Assembly (NCBI RefSeq): GCF_019656215.1
Contig: NZ_BPLK01000005.1
Coordinates: 62,001 to 126,000 of the forward strand
Direction of reading: 5' to 3'
Origin: Apilactobacillus zhangqiuensis
GTDB lineage: Bacteria > Bacillota > Bacilli > Lactobacillales > Lactobacillaceae
Length of the DNA: 64,000 nucleotides
The translations under genes and the position numbers were made by a program. The notes under the pieces are model-generated. The model ran no database searches. It saw only the letters and a program-made list of their open reading frames with translations, and was not told where the DNA came from. Positions 48,022-56,117 of the stretch are shown here, in pieces (the stretch's first letter is position 1; every line of letters begins with the position of its first letter).

Positions 48022-49233
48022 TTAAATTCCACGTTGGTAAATCCAACCAATGAACTTACCTTCGTAATAACATTTGTAGTAATAAGTCTTCCAACCATCT
48101 TTAATTGCACGACCAGTAATGTGGACAGTCTTACCAGCGTATTCACTAGCTGTTCCCATGGTCTTGAAATCAGCAAAGTGACTTTGTGTTACATGGTTGT
48201 AGAATCTGTAGTTACTATTTAGTTTAACTTTTTTGTGCATGTTAACTTTTGAATAACTAATGTGTGGACCCAATCCATTTTGGTTGATCCAACCTAATAA
48301 CTTACCATTTTCGTATGCACGGTAGTAAGTACGACCACTTACAGTCGCCTTTAAATCAACCGTTACATTCTTACCATGGAATGTACGACCATAGTGAGTT
48401 CTGTGAAGTTCACTAAAGTAATTATTTCCAGGAACATGGTTGTAGAAGTTGTATTTTACAGCTGTCTTAACAGTCAATGTCTTGTTTTCCTTTGTGTATG
48501 TCACATTGGATTTTGGCTTACTTGGTTTGTTGTTATTATTATTGTTGCTGTTATTTGTAGCATCAATAAACCAAGAACTATTCTTTTGTGTTAATACACT
48601 AGCATCGACGTATTGGTTCAATGCTGGAGAATAGAAATGATCTGTGTATTGCCATAATACATGTTCTCTTTGTGGTTCATTTGTTTGGTAAGCTGCTAAC
48701 CAGTAACCATCATATGAACTAACGGCATCGGCGGCATGGGAAACCATGAAGCTTTGGTATGAGTAGAAAAGAATCTTTCTGTTACCAACTAGTGGTCTCA
48801 AGGCATTAACCCATGCTTTGGTAGCGGCATTAGTTCCACCTGACTTAACAGTTTGTTGTTCATAATCGTTAACATAGAATCTAGCTTCTGGAGCACGACT
48901 GTATAAAGTCTTTGCTTCACTAGCTGCATCTGAAGGACTGGTATATTGACTAAAAGAATATACACCGTATGGCACACCATACTTCTTCATCAAAGCAACG
49001 TTATGGGCAAAGGTCTTATCATGGTAAGCACTACCGAATTGAACACGAAGAATAACGAAAGGCACTTCGTTTTTCAAAGTCTTCACTTGGCTATCGGTAA
49101 AATTACCTTGCCATTCGGATAAATCGTAAACGTTATTGGATACGGCATTACTCTTCACCGAAGTGAATGAAATGCATAATACCCCGATCAACGCGACCCC
49201 AAAACTCATCAATAAATACTTTAACTTATACAT
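48022..49233 (-). CDS. Secreted GH25 muramidase with two GW/SH3 modules
   Basis: A 403-residue exported protein. Signal peptide about residues 1-30 (MYKLKYLLMSFGVALIGVL). The GH25 lysozyme domain spans ~35-215: NVYDLSEWQG at its start, the DxE active-site pair in YVNDYEQQ, and LWQYTDHFYS near its end. An Asn/Pro/Ser linker follows, then two GW/SH3 wall-binding modules (~YNFYNHVPG ... LLGWINQNG and YRFYNHVTQ ... FIGWIYQRG). It should hydrolyse the MurNAc-GlcNAc bond in peptidoglycan. The ATG at 49233 has AAAGGA seven bases upstream. Confidence 0.9.
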   Translation of the reverse strand: MYKLKYLLMSFGVALIGVLCISFTSVKSNAVSNNVYDLSEWQGNFTDSQVKTLKNEVPFVILRVQFGSAYHDKTFAHNVALMKKYGVPYGVYSFSQYTSPSDAASEAKTLYSRAPEARFYVNDYEQQTVKSGGTNAATKAWVNALRPLVGNRKILFYSYQSFMVSHAADAVSSYDGYWLAAYQTNEPQREHVLWQYTDHFYSPALNQYVDASVLTQKNSSWFIDATNNSNNNNNNKPSKPKSNVTYTKENKTLTVKTAVKYNFYNHVPGNNYFSELHRTHYGRTFHGKNVTVDLKATVSGRTYYRAYENGKLLGWINQNGLGPHISYSKVNMHKKVKLNSNYRFYNHVTQSHFADFKTMGTASEYAGKTVHITGRAIKDGWKTYYYKCYYEGKFIGWIYQRGI

Positions 49234-49347
49234 ATTCTCATCCTTTAACAATTATGATTAATACCATTGTACTATCTAAATATTGCAGGAATGCTATACA
49301 AAGGTTACAGTTTTTCCCAATTTATTTACAAATTATTAAATATTTGG

Positions 49348-49360
49348 TTACAAATTGTAA
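49348..49360. repeat. Palindrome TTACAAATTGTAA upstream of the GH25 gene
   Basis: A 13-base palindrome 115 bases before the GH25 start. The identical sequence occurs at 20041-20053 before the ATPase operon. Confidence 0.5.
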
Positions 49361-49389
49361 AATTTTTAATATTGACAAATTTATAAACT

Positions 49390-49413
49390 AAAAAAGACGC
49401 CTAAATTGGCGTC
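49390..49413 (-). terminator. Intrinsic terminator
   Basis: GACGCC / GGCGTC hairpin with six-base loop and T-run on the minus strand after the oxidoreductase gene. Confidence 0.8.
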
Positions 49414-49417
49414 CTTG

Positions 49418-50380
49418 CTAGTTAACATTTAAAACAATTTTACCGGTATTTTGCTTTTCACGCATGCATGCTAATGCTTGTTTTGACTGCGATAAGTCAA
49501 ACTCATTGCTGACATGTAATCTAATCTTATTATCGGCTAACAGGTCATAAACATCATTACTGAAATCACTGATTAGTGCAGCCTTGTATTCATTACTTCT
49601 AGGTGAAAGTAATGTCCCTGTAACAGAGATTCGTTTCCCAATAATATCCATGATATTAACTTCTTTAATCTCACTTCCGCCAAGATTACCGATTAGGATG
49701 ATTTGCCCATCCATTGCAACGGATTGGATATTTTGTTGATAATAACTGGCACCGATGAAGTCCAAAATTAGGTCTGCACCGTGGTCATCCGTAATACGTT
49801 TCACTTCTTCTGCAAAGTCAGACTTTCGATAATCAATTGCATAATCGGCACCATAATCCAAACAAATCTTGGTCTTCTTAGTGCTTGATGTTGTGATAAC
49901 AGTGGCTTTGGTCAGTTTTTTAACCAATTGAATTGCTGCTGTCCCCACTCCACTGGCTCCAGCATGAATCAACACAGTTTGATTATCTTGTAGTTTTCCA
50001 ATGGTAAATAAGGTCTGATAAGCAGTTAAAAAACTCTCTGGAATCGTGGCAGCATGCTTATAATCGACGTTGTCTGGGATTGGCATTAATCGATCAGCTG
50101 AAACGGCGATATATTCGGCATAACCACCATCATCTATCAATCCCATGACACGTGTTCCTACATTATATTTAGTATCGTTTCCATCGATAACTTCTCCGGC
50201 CATTTCCAAACCTAAAACTGTATCGTCTGATTTTACTTTTTGATCTGCCCACAATAAATCAACGTGATTGACACCAACATTATGGATTTTGACTAAAGCA
50301 TCCCCATCTTTTAGCTTTGGCATCGGTGCATTAACCAATGCATTCGATTTTTTTGAACTGGCAATATTAACCACTTTCAT
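49418..50380 (-). CDS. Zinc-independent quinone oxidoreductase-like MDR dehydrogenase
   Basis: A 320-residue medium-chain dehydrogenase/reductase. It has VGVNHVDLLWADQ, LGLEMAGEVI and the NADP-binding LIHAGASGVGTAAIQLVKK; structural and catalytic zinc cysteines are lacking, which fits the quinone reductase branch (zeta-crystallin/QorA). Probably reduces quinones or alpha,beta-unsaturated carbonyls with NADPH. ATG at 50380 has GAGAGG nine bases upstream. Single-gene unit. Confidence 0.87.
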   Translation of the reverse strand: MKVVNIASSKKSNALVNAPMPKLKDGDALVKIHNVGVNHVDLLWADQKVKSDDTVLGLEMAGEVIDGNDTKYNVGTRVMGLIDDGGYAEYIAVSADRLMPIPDNVDYKHAATIPESFLTAYQTLFTIGKLQDNQTVLIHAGASGVGTAAIQLVKKLTKATVITTSSTKKTKICLDYGADYAIDYRKSDFAEEVKRITDDHGADLILDFIGASYYQQNIQSVAMDGQIILIGNLGGSEIKEVNIMDIIGKRISVTGTLLSPRSNEYKAALISDFSNDVYDLLADNKIRLHVSNEFDLSQSKQALACMREKQNTGKIVLNVN

Positions 50381-50683
50381 AGATATAAACCTCTCACTTT
50401 TATTTTCGTTTAAGATAACCACAGCTGCTAATCAGTGTATTTACTAGTTTCTAAAAAAATATATTAGTTACTTTTAACCCAGTGATTAAATTATTTTTAT
50501 TTCATTTAATACTTCTGCCGGTATATCTTATATTTTGTTACTAAACTTTTAGTTAACGATGCTAAAACATCGTGCTATCATCGAGTTGAAGCTGATAAAT
50601 TGATACACCTTTTCAACTCAGCTTGTTATCTTAACTTACAAACTAACTCTACATAAAAAGTGCGGCTCAATAACCGCACTTTT
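50381..50683. other. Intergenic stretch with structured sequence; possible small RNA
   Basis: No coding frame seen. It holds CGATG CTAAAA CATCG at about 50558-50573, an imperfect nested repeat GAGTTGAA ... TTCAACTC at about 50585-50619, and ends in a bidirectional terminator at 50655-50687. On the plus strand TTAATA and TATATT are 17 bases apart near 50507-50535, so a transcript of about 150 bases is conceivable. No known family recognised. Confidence 0.3.
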
Positions 50684-50687
50684 TTAT
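50655..50687. terminator. Intrinsic terminator of the tautomerase gene
   Basis: AAAAAGTGCGG CTCAATAA CCGCACTTTTT; T-runs on both strands. Confidence 0.88.
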
Positions 50688-51076
50688 TTTAATGGCCCAT
50701 CGATAAATTGAGCGACTCCATTACCGAAGCTCCAGTCTTCATCGGTATTGGTAGTTAGGTTAATCATTAAGTCGGTCTTTTTGATGCCTAGCTTGTCTTC
50801 TAATTGTTCAGCTAAATCGTGGTAAAATTTTAACTTTTGTTCCTTGGTTCTTGGTCTGGTAGTAAGACTAAATACGACAACGTCGTTAGTACGATCAAAA
50901 CCTAGTCCGGTATCTAAAATATTCATTTCAAAGTCTTCGTGTTGAGTTAGGATTTGGTATCTATCTCCATCCGGAGCACCGAAACAATCTAACATTACAT
51001 GGTAAGAAATATCCATTAGTTGCTTTAAGTAATCACGGTCGTGGCCCTTGATTACATCAATATTCATCTTTGGCAT
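50684..51076 (-). CDS. Tautomerase-family protein
   Basis: A 130-residue protein with the tautomerase fold's catalytic proline directly after the start (MPKMNIDV), DRYQILTQHEDFEM and LMINLTTNTDEDWSFGNG. It matches the Tautomerase_2 type found in lactic acid bacteria. Substrate unknown. AAGGAG-like site before the ATG; single-gene unit. Confidence 0.85.
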   Translation of the reverse strand: MPKMNIDVIKGHDRDYLKQLMDISYHVMLDCFGAPDGDRYQILTQHEDFEMNILDTGLGFDRTNDVVVFSLTTRPRTKEQKLKFYHDLAEQLEDKLGIKKTDLMINLTTNTDEDWSFGNGVAQFIDGPLK

Positions 51077-51244
51077 TTTGCGTTCTCCTTACATAAAATA
51101 AGTTATTTAATGAAACCATTATCCAATATGTACATATCTAATGCAATTAATACGCTTTTTTATAATCGCCCTACATTTATATTGTAATTAACGTCAAAAT
51201 AGTGGTAATATTTAAATGTGAAAAATAGTTAATATGATAGAACT

Positions 51245-51465
51245 ATAAATACGGATGAGTAGTTGATGAATCTTATCAGCGAGTTAAGGATAGTGGGAGC
51301 TTAATAATACTTTCATCAATGAATAACACCTATTTGTTTTCGTTTTGAATCTTTAATAGAGACGAACGCACATCAAAGCGTTATTTGATTGAGTGGCCTA
51401 TTTATAGGCACTTTAGGTGGTACCGCGGAACTTTCGTCCTAATTTTTGGGGCGGAAGTTTTTTAT
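51245..51465 (+). promoter_or_regulatory. T-box riboswitch, asparagine specifier (asnS leader)
   Basis: Stem I with GATGAA/TTCATC arms, specifier segment GAATAACACC with AAC (Asn) at 51325-51327, the T-box core AGGTGGTACCGCGG at 51414-51427, and the terminator AACTTTCGTCC / GGGCGGAAGTT with T-run to 51463. The AAC specifier agrees with the downstream asparaginyl-tRNA synthetase. Confidence 0.95.
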
Positions 51466-51503
51466 TTACCGCTATTTATAGTTTACGGAAAGGCGTGAAT
51501 CAC

Positions 51504-52892
51504 ATGACACAACTTAGTGTTAAAGATCTATACACTAAAGATCTAGAAGATAACACAACAGTTTCTCTTGAAGGTTCAATTAAGACTATTCGTGGTTCAA
51601 AAAACATTAGTTTTATCGAACTAAACGATGGTTCTTGCTTCAAGAGTGCTCAAATTATCGTTAAAAAGAGTAACGAAAACTTTGAACAAATCAGCAAGCT
51701 TCCAATCGCTTCAACTATCACTGTTGAAGGAGCATTTGTGAAGACTCCAGATGCTCCTCAACCTTTTGAAGTTCATGGAGAAAAAGTAGAACTAGTTGGT
51801 CGTTCAGACTCTGACTATCCTCTACAAAAGAAGAAGACTTCTTACGAATTTCTACGTACTATCGCTCACTTGCGTCCACGTACAAATACTTTCTACTCAG
51901 TATTTAGAATTCGTTCATTAGCTGCATTTGCGGTTCATGAATACTTACAACACAACGACTTCGTTTACGTTAACACCCCAATCATCACAAGTAGTGATAC
52001 TGAAGGTGCCGGTGAAATGTTTAGAGTTACAACTATGGACATGGATAACCTTCCAAAGGATGACCAAGGTCACGTAGACAACTCAAAGGACTTCTTCAAG
52101 ACTGAAACTAACCTAACTGTTAGTGGTCAACTTCCTGAAGAAGCATTCACTATGGCATTCAAGAATGTGTACACTTTTGGTCCTACTTTCAGAGCTGAAA
52201 ACTCACACACTCCTCGCCACGCCTCAGAATTCTGGATGATTGAACCAGATATGGCATACACTCGCCTACCAGGTATGATGGATGTCGCTGAAGGTTTACT
52301 AAAATACGTTATCAACTATGTTTTAGATCATGCTAAGGATGAATTAGAATTCTTGGATGAAAACGTTAAGCCAGGTCTAATCGAAAAACTACAAAAGACT
52401 GCTAGTGAAGACTTTGCTCGTGTTACTTACACTGACGCTGTTAAGTTACTTCAAGATGCAGATGTAGACTTCAAGGTTCCAGTTGAATGGGGAATTGATT
52501 TACAATCTGAACACGAAAGATACTTGTGTGAAGATGTCTACAAACGCCCTACTTTCTTAACTGATTATCCAAGAGATATCAAGGCTTTCTACATGCGTGA
52601 TAACGACGATGGTAAGACTGTTGCCGCTGCTGACTGTCTAGTACCAGGTATCGGTGAAATCGTTGGTGGTAGTGAACGTGAAGAACGTTACGACGTCTTA
52701 AACGATAAAATCAAAGAATTTGACTTAAACCCAGAAGAATACGACTGGTATGAAGACCTACGTAAGTATGGTGAAATCAAGCATTCCGGTTTCGGTATTG
52801 GTTTCGAACGTCTAGTTATGTACGTTACTGGTATGGAAAACATCAGAGATGTTATCCCATTCCCACGTGAACCAGGTAGTGCTAAATTCTAA
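51504..52892 (+). CDS. asnS: Asparaginyl-tRNA synthetase
   Basis: A 462-residue class IIb synthetase. OB-fold anticodon domain in the first ~100 residues, motif 2 [20 protein letters not shown], and motif 3 [21 protein letters not shown]. The SHTPRH-type motif 2 separates it from AspS. The ATG at 51504 (GGAAAGGCG upstream) is used because the longer frame runs into the T-box terminator. Controlled by the Asn T-box. Confidence 0.96.
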   Translation: MTQLSVKDLYTKDLEDNTTVSLEGSIKTIRGSKNISFIELNDGSCFKSAQIIVKKSNENFEQISKLPIASTITVEGAFVKTPDAPQPFEVHGEKVELVGRSDSDYPLQKKKTSYEFLRTIAHLRPRTNTFYSVFRIRSLAAFAVHEYLQHNDFVYVNTPIITSSDTEGAGEMFRVTTMDMDNLPKDDQGHVDNSKDFFKTETNLTVSGQLPEEAFTMAFKNVYTFGPTFRAENSHTPRHASEFWMIEPDMAYTRLPGMMDVAEGLLKYVINYVLDHAKDELEFLDENVKPGLIEKLQKTASEDFARVTYTDAVKLLQDADVDFKVPVEWGIDLQSEHERYLCEDVYKRPTFLTDYPRDIKAFYMRDNDDGKTVAAADCLVPGIGEIVGGSEREERYDVLNDKIKEFDLNPEEYDWYEDLRKYGEIKHSGFGIGFERLVMYVTGMENIRDVIPFPREPGSAKF

Positions 52893-52900
52893 TAAGATTT

Positions 52901-52934
52901 AAAAAGACAGGCAGATTATTCTGCCTGTCTTTTT
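52901..52934. terminator. Bidirectional terminator
   Basis: AAAAAGACAGGCAGA TTAT TCTGCCTGTCTTTTT between asnS and the convergent gene. Confidence 0.92.
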
Positions 52935-53242
52935 ATTTCACCGTCGGAATTAATTTCAAAGATACCTAAGTCGCCTTCATTACCCGCTTTGATTTCTTTT
53001 TTTGAAATCGCTTGAACGACAAATAATAAATCGTCGACGTCAAAGCCACGTGGCACCATGATTAATTGATCATTATCTTCTTTTAGATAATCTGCGAGAG
53101 TCTTTTCAGCATCAATAAAGTTTTCCACATTGGCTGATTTATTCACCAAGTTCGTATCTGGGAAAAAGTAACCAAACTCTCCTCTAAACTTCACCTTGAT
53201 GAGATTTTTATGACGTTCCAAAACAGTAATTACTCTACCCAT
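52916..53242 (-). CDS. Hypothetical protein, 108 residues
   Basis: A small soluble protein: MGRVITVLERHKNLIKVKFR, then an acidic C-terminal half (PRGFDVDDLLFVVQAISKKE). The ATG at 53242 has AAGGAG five bases upstream; the codons before it belong to the ribosome site. Its stop lies in the terminator stem. Family not recognised. Confidence 0.68.
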   Translation of the reverse strand: MGRVITVLERHKNLIKVKFRGEFGYFFPDTNLVNKSANVENFIDAEKTLADYLKEDNDQLIMVPRGFDVDDLLFVVQAISKKEIKAGNEGDLGIFEINSDGEIKRQAE

Positions 53243-53417
53243 TACTTCTCCTTCAATCATTGATATTAAAAATATTATACCGATAATCCATAATAGTTTA
53301 AAACAATTTAACTTTTCAATATAAACGTTAAATTTTTTTTAAATTACACGACAAAATGATTTTACAATATTAGTTTGAATTATAATTAACATAAGCCAAC
53401 TAAAAGAGGTGAAATTC

Positions 53418-53924
53418 ATGAATAGAATTAATGAATTTGATCCATTCTCATTTATTGTCGGTATTTTAGGTGTAATTGCTGGAATTATTTCAGTCGCTAG
53501 ACCTGATGTAGCCTTTAGTACTATCGTACTTATCGTCGCAGTATTCTCAATCATCAGAGGTATCTTCAAGCTTACCCACATGACTGACATCTTCGACTCA
53601 AAGGGTTGGATCATCTTTAACAGTGTTTTAGATATTTTAATTGGTGTTTTAATGCTATTCAACGGTGCATTCGGTATGTTATACATTGCAATCTTCTTTG
53701 CAATCATGTTCATCCTGGACTCACTAACAGCATTATCACTTGCCAAGTATGTTAAAACTATCAGCAACGGTTACTACATTATGGATGTCATCTTTGCCAT
53801 CCTTGGTATAATCGTTGGTATTTTATTACTAATTTCTCCAGTAGCATCTGCTCTATCAGTTGCTTTCTTGGTTGGAATTTTCTTCTTAGTGAACGGAATC
53901 TTATTGATCGTTCATTCAATTTAA
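53418..53924 (+). CDS. DUF308/HdeD-like membrane protein
   Basis: A 168-residue protein with six membrane segments arranged as repeated pairs (FIVGILGVIAGIISVARPD, STIVLIVAVFSIIRGIFKL ... FLVGIFFLVNGILLIVHSI), the DUF308/HdeD pattern. HdeD proteins are linked to acid stress in enterobacteria; role here unknown. ATG at 53418 has AGAGG eight bases upstream. Own terminator. Confidence 0.82.
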   Translation: MNRINEFDPFSFIVGILGVIAGIISVARPDVAFSTIVLIVAVFSIIRGIFKLTHMTDIFDSKGWIIFNSVLDILIGVLMLFNGAFGMLYIAIFFAIMFILDSLTALSLAKYVKTISNGYYIMDVIFAILGIIVGILLLISPVASALSVAFLVGIFFLVNGILLIVHSI

Positions 53925-53933
53925 ATCCTTTTA

Positions 53934-53968
53934 AAAAAGACCTACCAATTAATGGTAGGTCTTTTTTA
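53934..53968. terminator. Bidirectional terminator
   Basis: AAAAAAGACCTACCA ATTAA TGGTAGGTCTTTTTT between the convergent HdeD-like and sugar transporter genes. Confidence 0.92.
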
Positions 53969-53976
53969 TTGTTTGA

Positions 53977-54846
53977 TTATTCTAAGTGACCGATTAAGAT
54001 TGCGGCAACCACAATCATTAGTAAACCGATAACTGTGAAGATAATTTCTTTTTTGTTCTTGTTTTCTTTTAGGATAATTAGACCACCTAAAGTTGAAACA
54101 ACAACGTTCATTTGAGTTAATGGGAATGCGTTAGCAACACCGTTTAACTTCAATGAAGTTAGGTATGCTAGAGTACCTAGTCCACCTAGTAGACCAATGA
54201 TTCCACTCTTGAATGTAATCTTTGATTTTAGGTAACCAAATGCATCTTTACCGTTCAAGATTAATGTAACGATAACTGCACCTAAGAACATACCAAATGT
54301 TTGTGGTAGTAGTCCAACTAATCCTGAAGCATTAGTAATTCTTGGGAACACTGAACATGCAGTGTAACCAAATGATCCGATGATTAGTAATGGCATACCA
54401 GCCTTGTAATCAAGCTTCTTTCTAACAACACCCTTGTCCACATAGCTGGTACAAGTAGTTCCTAGAATTAATAGTGCGATACTTAAGAACCCGATTAACT
54501 TGGCTAATGGTGAACCCCATTCACCGAAGAAGATAACCCCACAAAGTGGAATTTCAATTAACTGAAGACCAGTTGAAATAGGCATTGCAGTAGAAACATT
54601 CATCTTAGTGAATGAACTGAATTGCATGTATTGAGCAACTGCCCATGCAACCCCACCTAAGAATGGCCATAGGAATTCTTGGAATGAAATAGCAGGTCTA
54701 GTAAATAGGTAGATAATAATACCGATTGCTAATTGTCCATATCCAGTTCCTAAAACTTGTTCAACAGGTTTACCACCAATCTTGGTAGCGATTAGTGGTC
54801 CTACCCCCCATAAAATAGCGGGTAATATTCCGATTAAGATATCCAT
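53977..54846 (-). CDS. GRP-family sugar transporter (GlcU/RbsU-like)
   Basis: A 289-residue protein with ten membrane segments, starting MDILIGILPAILWGVGPLIA and containing SSFTKMNVSTAMPISTG and the C-terminal pair GVANAFPLTQMNVVVSTLGG, ILKENKNKKE. This is the glucose/ribose proton-symporter family. Glucose or ribose uptake is the likely role; the substrate cannot be decided. A cre-like site overlaps its -35 box, so carbon catabolite control is likely. Confidence 0.88.
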   Translation of the reverse strand: MDILIGILPAILWGVGPLIATKIGGKPVEQVLGTGYGQLAIGIIIYLFTRPAISFQEFLWPFLGGVAWAVAQYMQFSSFTKMNVSTAMPISTGLQLIEIPLCGVIFFGEWGSPLAKLIGFLSIALLILGTTCTSYVDKGVVRKKLDYKAGMPLLIIGSFGYTACSVFPRITNASGLVGLLPQTFGMFLGAVIVTLILNGKDAFGYLKSKITFKSGIIGLLGGLGTLAYLTSLKLNGVANAFPLTQMNVVVSTLGGLIILKENKNKKEIIFTVIGLLMIVVAAILIGHLE

Positions 54847-54945
54847 CTTAACACATCCTTTTTATACTCTAATTTTAATAATAATATCTATTTTCTTTAT
54901 AATGAAGCATCACTAAAGTGTTTACTCCAACATTTAACATTTTTT

Positions 54946-54983
54946 ATTATACATTTATTCCAATGCATAGTAAAGCGCTTACA
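54946..54983 (-). promoter_or_regulatory. Promoter and cre (CcpA) site of the sugar transporter
   Basis: On the minus strand: TTTACT (-35, 54974-54969), 17-base spacer, TATAAT (-10, 54951-54946). The cre-like sequence GTAAAGCGCTTACA at 54970-54983 fits 12 of 14 positions of TGWNANCGNTNWCA and covers the -35 box. Confidence 0.75.
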
Positions 54984-55045
54984 TTAAGAAATTTTTCAAT
55001 TTTACCTTTTCTTAATAATTCAAAGCATCCCCTATATAACAGCAA

Positions 55046-55078
55046 ATAAAAAGCCAACTATGAAATGCATAATCAGCT
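55046..55078 (-). terminator. Intrinsic terminator of corA
   Basis: AGCTGATTATG / CATAGTTGGCT, 11 bp with three G-U pairs, and a T-run on the minus strand. Confidence 0.75.
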
Positions 55079-55086
55079 TCGTTACT

Positions 55087-55977
55087 TTATAGATCATGAT
55101 GTTTCTTTAGGTAATAGATCATCCAGTAAATAATTACTACGGTAATCACTAGCGTGAAGAACCATGACCAACTACTGTTAGCGAATGGTAATACATTAAC
55201 GTTCATTCCATAGAATCCACTGATAATTGGTGGAATCGCTAGAATTAGTGACCAAACAGTCAACACTTTCATAACATCGTTTAGGTTGTTATTAATGATG
55301 TTACTGTATGTATCCTCGATTTGACTAACAATTTCATCTAACACATCAAACATGTATTTACTTTCTTCATATTCAACGGCAACGTCGTCGATGTGTTGAT
55401 CTTGACGTTGATTGAATGAAATTGGAATTTCAAAGTTATCACTAGATTTTTGTAGTTGATTAATTGACATGATATTGGCAGCGGTAGCAGTCTTTAGGTA
55501 TACCAAGTCGTTCTTTAGAATTGCGATTTCGTTTAAATGACGATTATTAACGCTATTCTTACTACGCTTGTTTTGTAGATTTTCAACTGATTCGTTGATT
55601 TGATCTAGCTTGTTCATGTATGGCTTATTGATTCTTTGTAGCATGTTGAACACCATATCAAACTTGTTACATCTAGTTTCTTGTTTGATACGGTATCTGG
55701 AATCACTCTTAGTGATAATTAATTCGTTGGTAAAAGCAATGACAACCGGTGAAGTTTGTACATTCTCATCTTGACCACTAATTAGCGCGCGCATAATCAT
55801 GACAGAATATTTTTTGACCGGGTCATATTCAAAACGTGAATGCTCATGGGCATCTAGCATATACCCTTTTAAGATATTTGGTAGTTTATATTCATCGATG
55901 GTTTCAACAACTTCTTTGGTGTTTGCGTCGACCATTTCAACCCATGTTGAATCAGTTAGTTGATGAATTTTAATCAA
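55087..55977 (-). CDS. CorA-family magnesium transporter
   Basis: A 296-residue CorA-like channel: large cytoplasmic N-terminal domain with coiled helices, then two C-terminal membrane helices with the signature YGMNVNVLP between them and a basic tail (KKHHDL). Transports Mg2+ or another divalent cation. Start is TTG at 55977, eight bases after AGGGGGG. Divergent from the DHA2 exporter. Confidence 0.9.
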   Translation of the reverse strand: MIKIHQLTDSTWVEMVDANTKEVVETIDEYKLPNILKGYMLDAHEHSRFEYDPVKKYSVMIMRALISGQDENVQTSPVVIAFTNELIITKSDSRYRIKQETRCNKFDMVFNMLQRINKPYMNKLDQINESVENLQNKRSKNSVNNRHLNEIAILKNDLVYLKTATAANIMSINQLQKSSDNFEIPISFNQRQDQHIDDVAVEYEESKYMFDVLDEIVSQIEDTYSNIINNNLNDVMKVLTVWSLILAIPPIISGFYGMNVNVLPFANSSWSWFFTLVITVVIIYWMIYYLKKHHDL

Positions 55978-56078
55978 TTAAATTGCCCCCCTCTTTACGT
56001 ACGTCAATATATTTTCATTATTCCAGTATCACTTTATTCAGTCAAATCATTACATTAATCTTAAAAAAAATTTATGAT

Positions 56079-56094
56079 ATACTTTTTTAAGTAT
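56079..56094. repeat. Palindrome ATACTT TTTT AAGTAT (operator candidate)
   Basis: Six-base arms around four T, directly before the ribosome site of the DHA2 exporter gene and over a possible -10 (GATATACT). Confidence 0.45.
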
Positions 56095-56117
56095 AAATAT
56101 AGGAAAGGAACTGATTT

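Noticed and set aside
47950-48222. Plus-strand frame behind TGGAGGAG
   Set aside because: It runs antisense through the GH25 gene's C-terminus and the terminator; no coding character beyond the ribosome-like string.
48376-48634. Plus-strand frames with poly-Leu/Val inside the GH25 gene
   Set aside because: They are the complement of the Asn-rich linker and wall-binding modules; no ribosome site.
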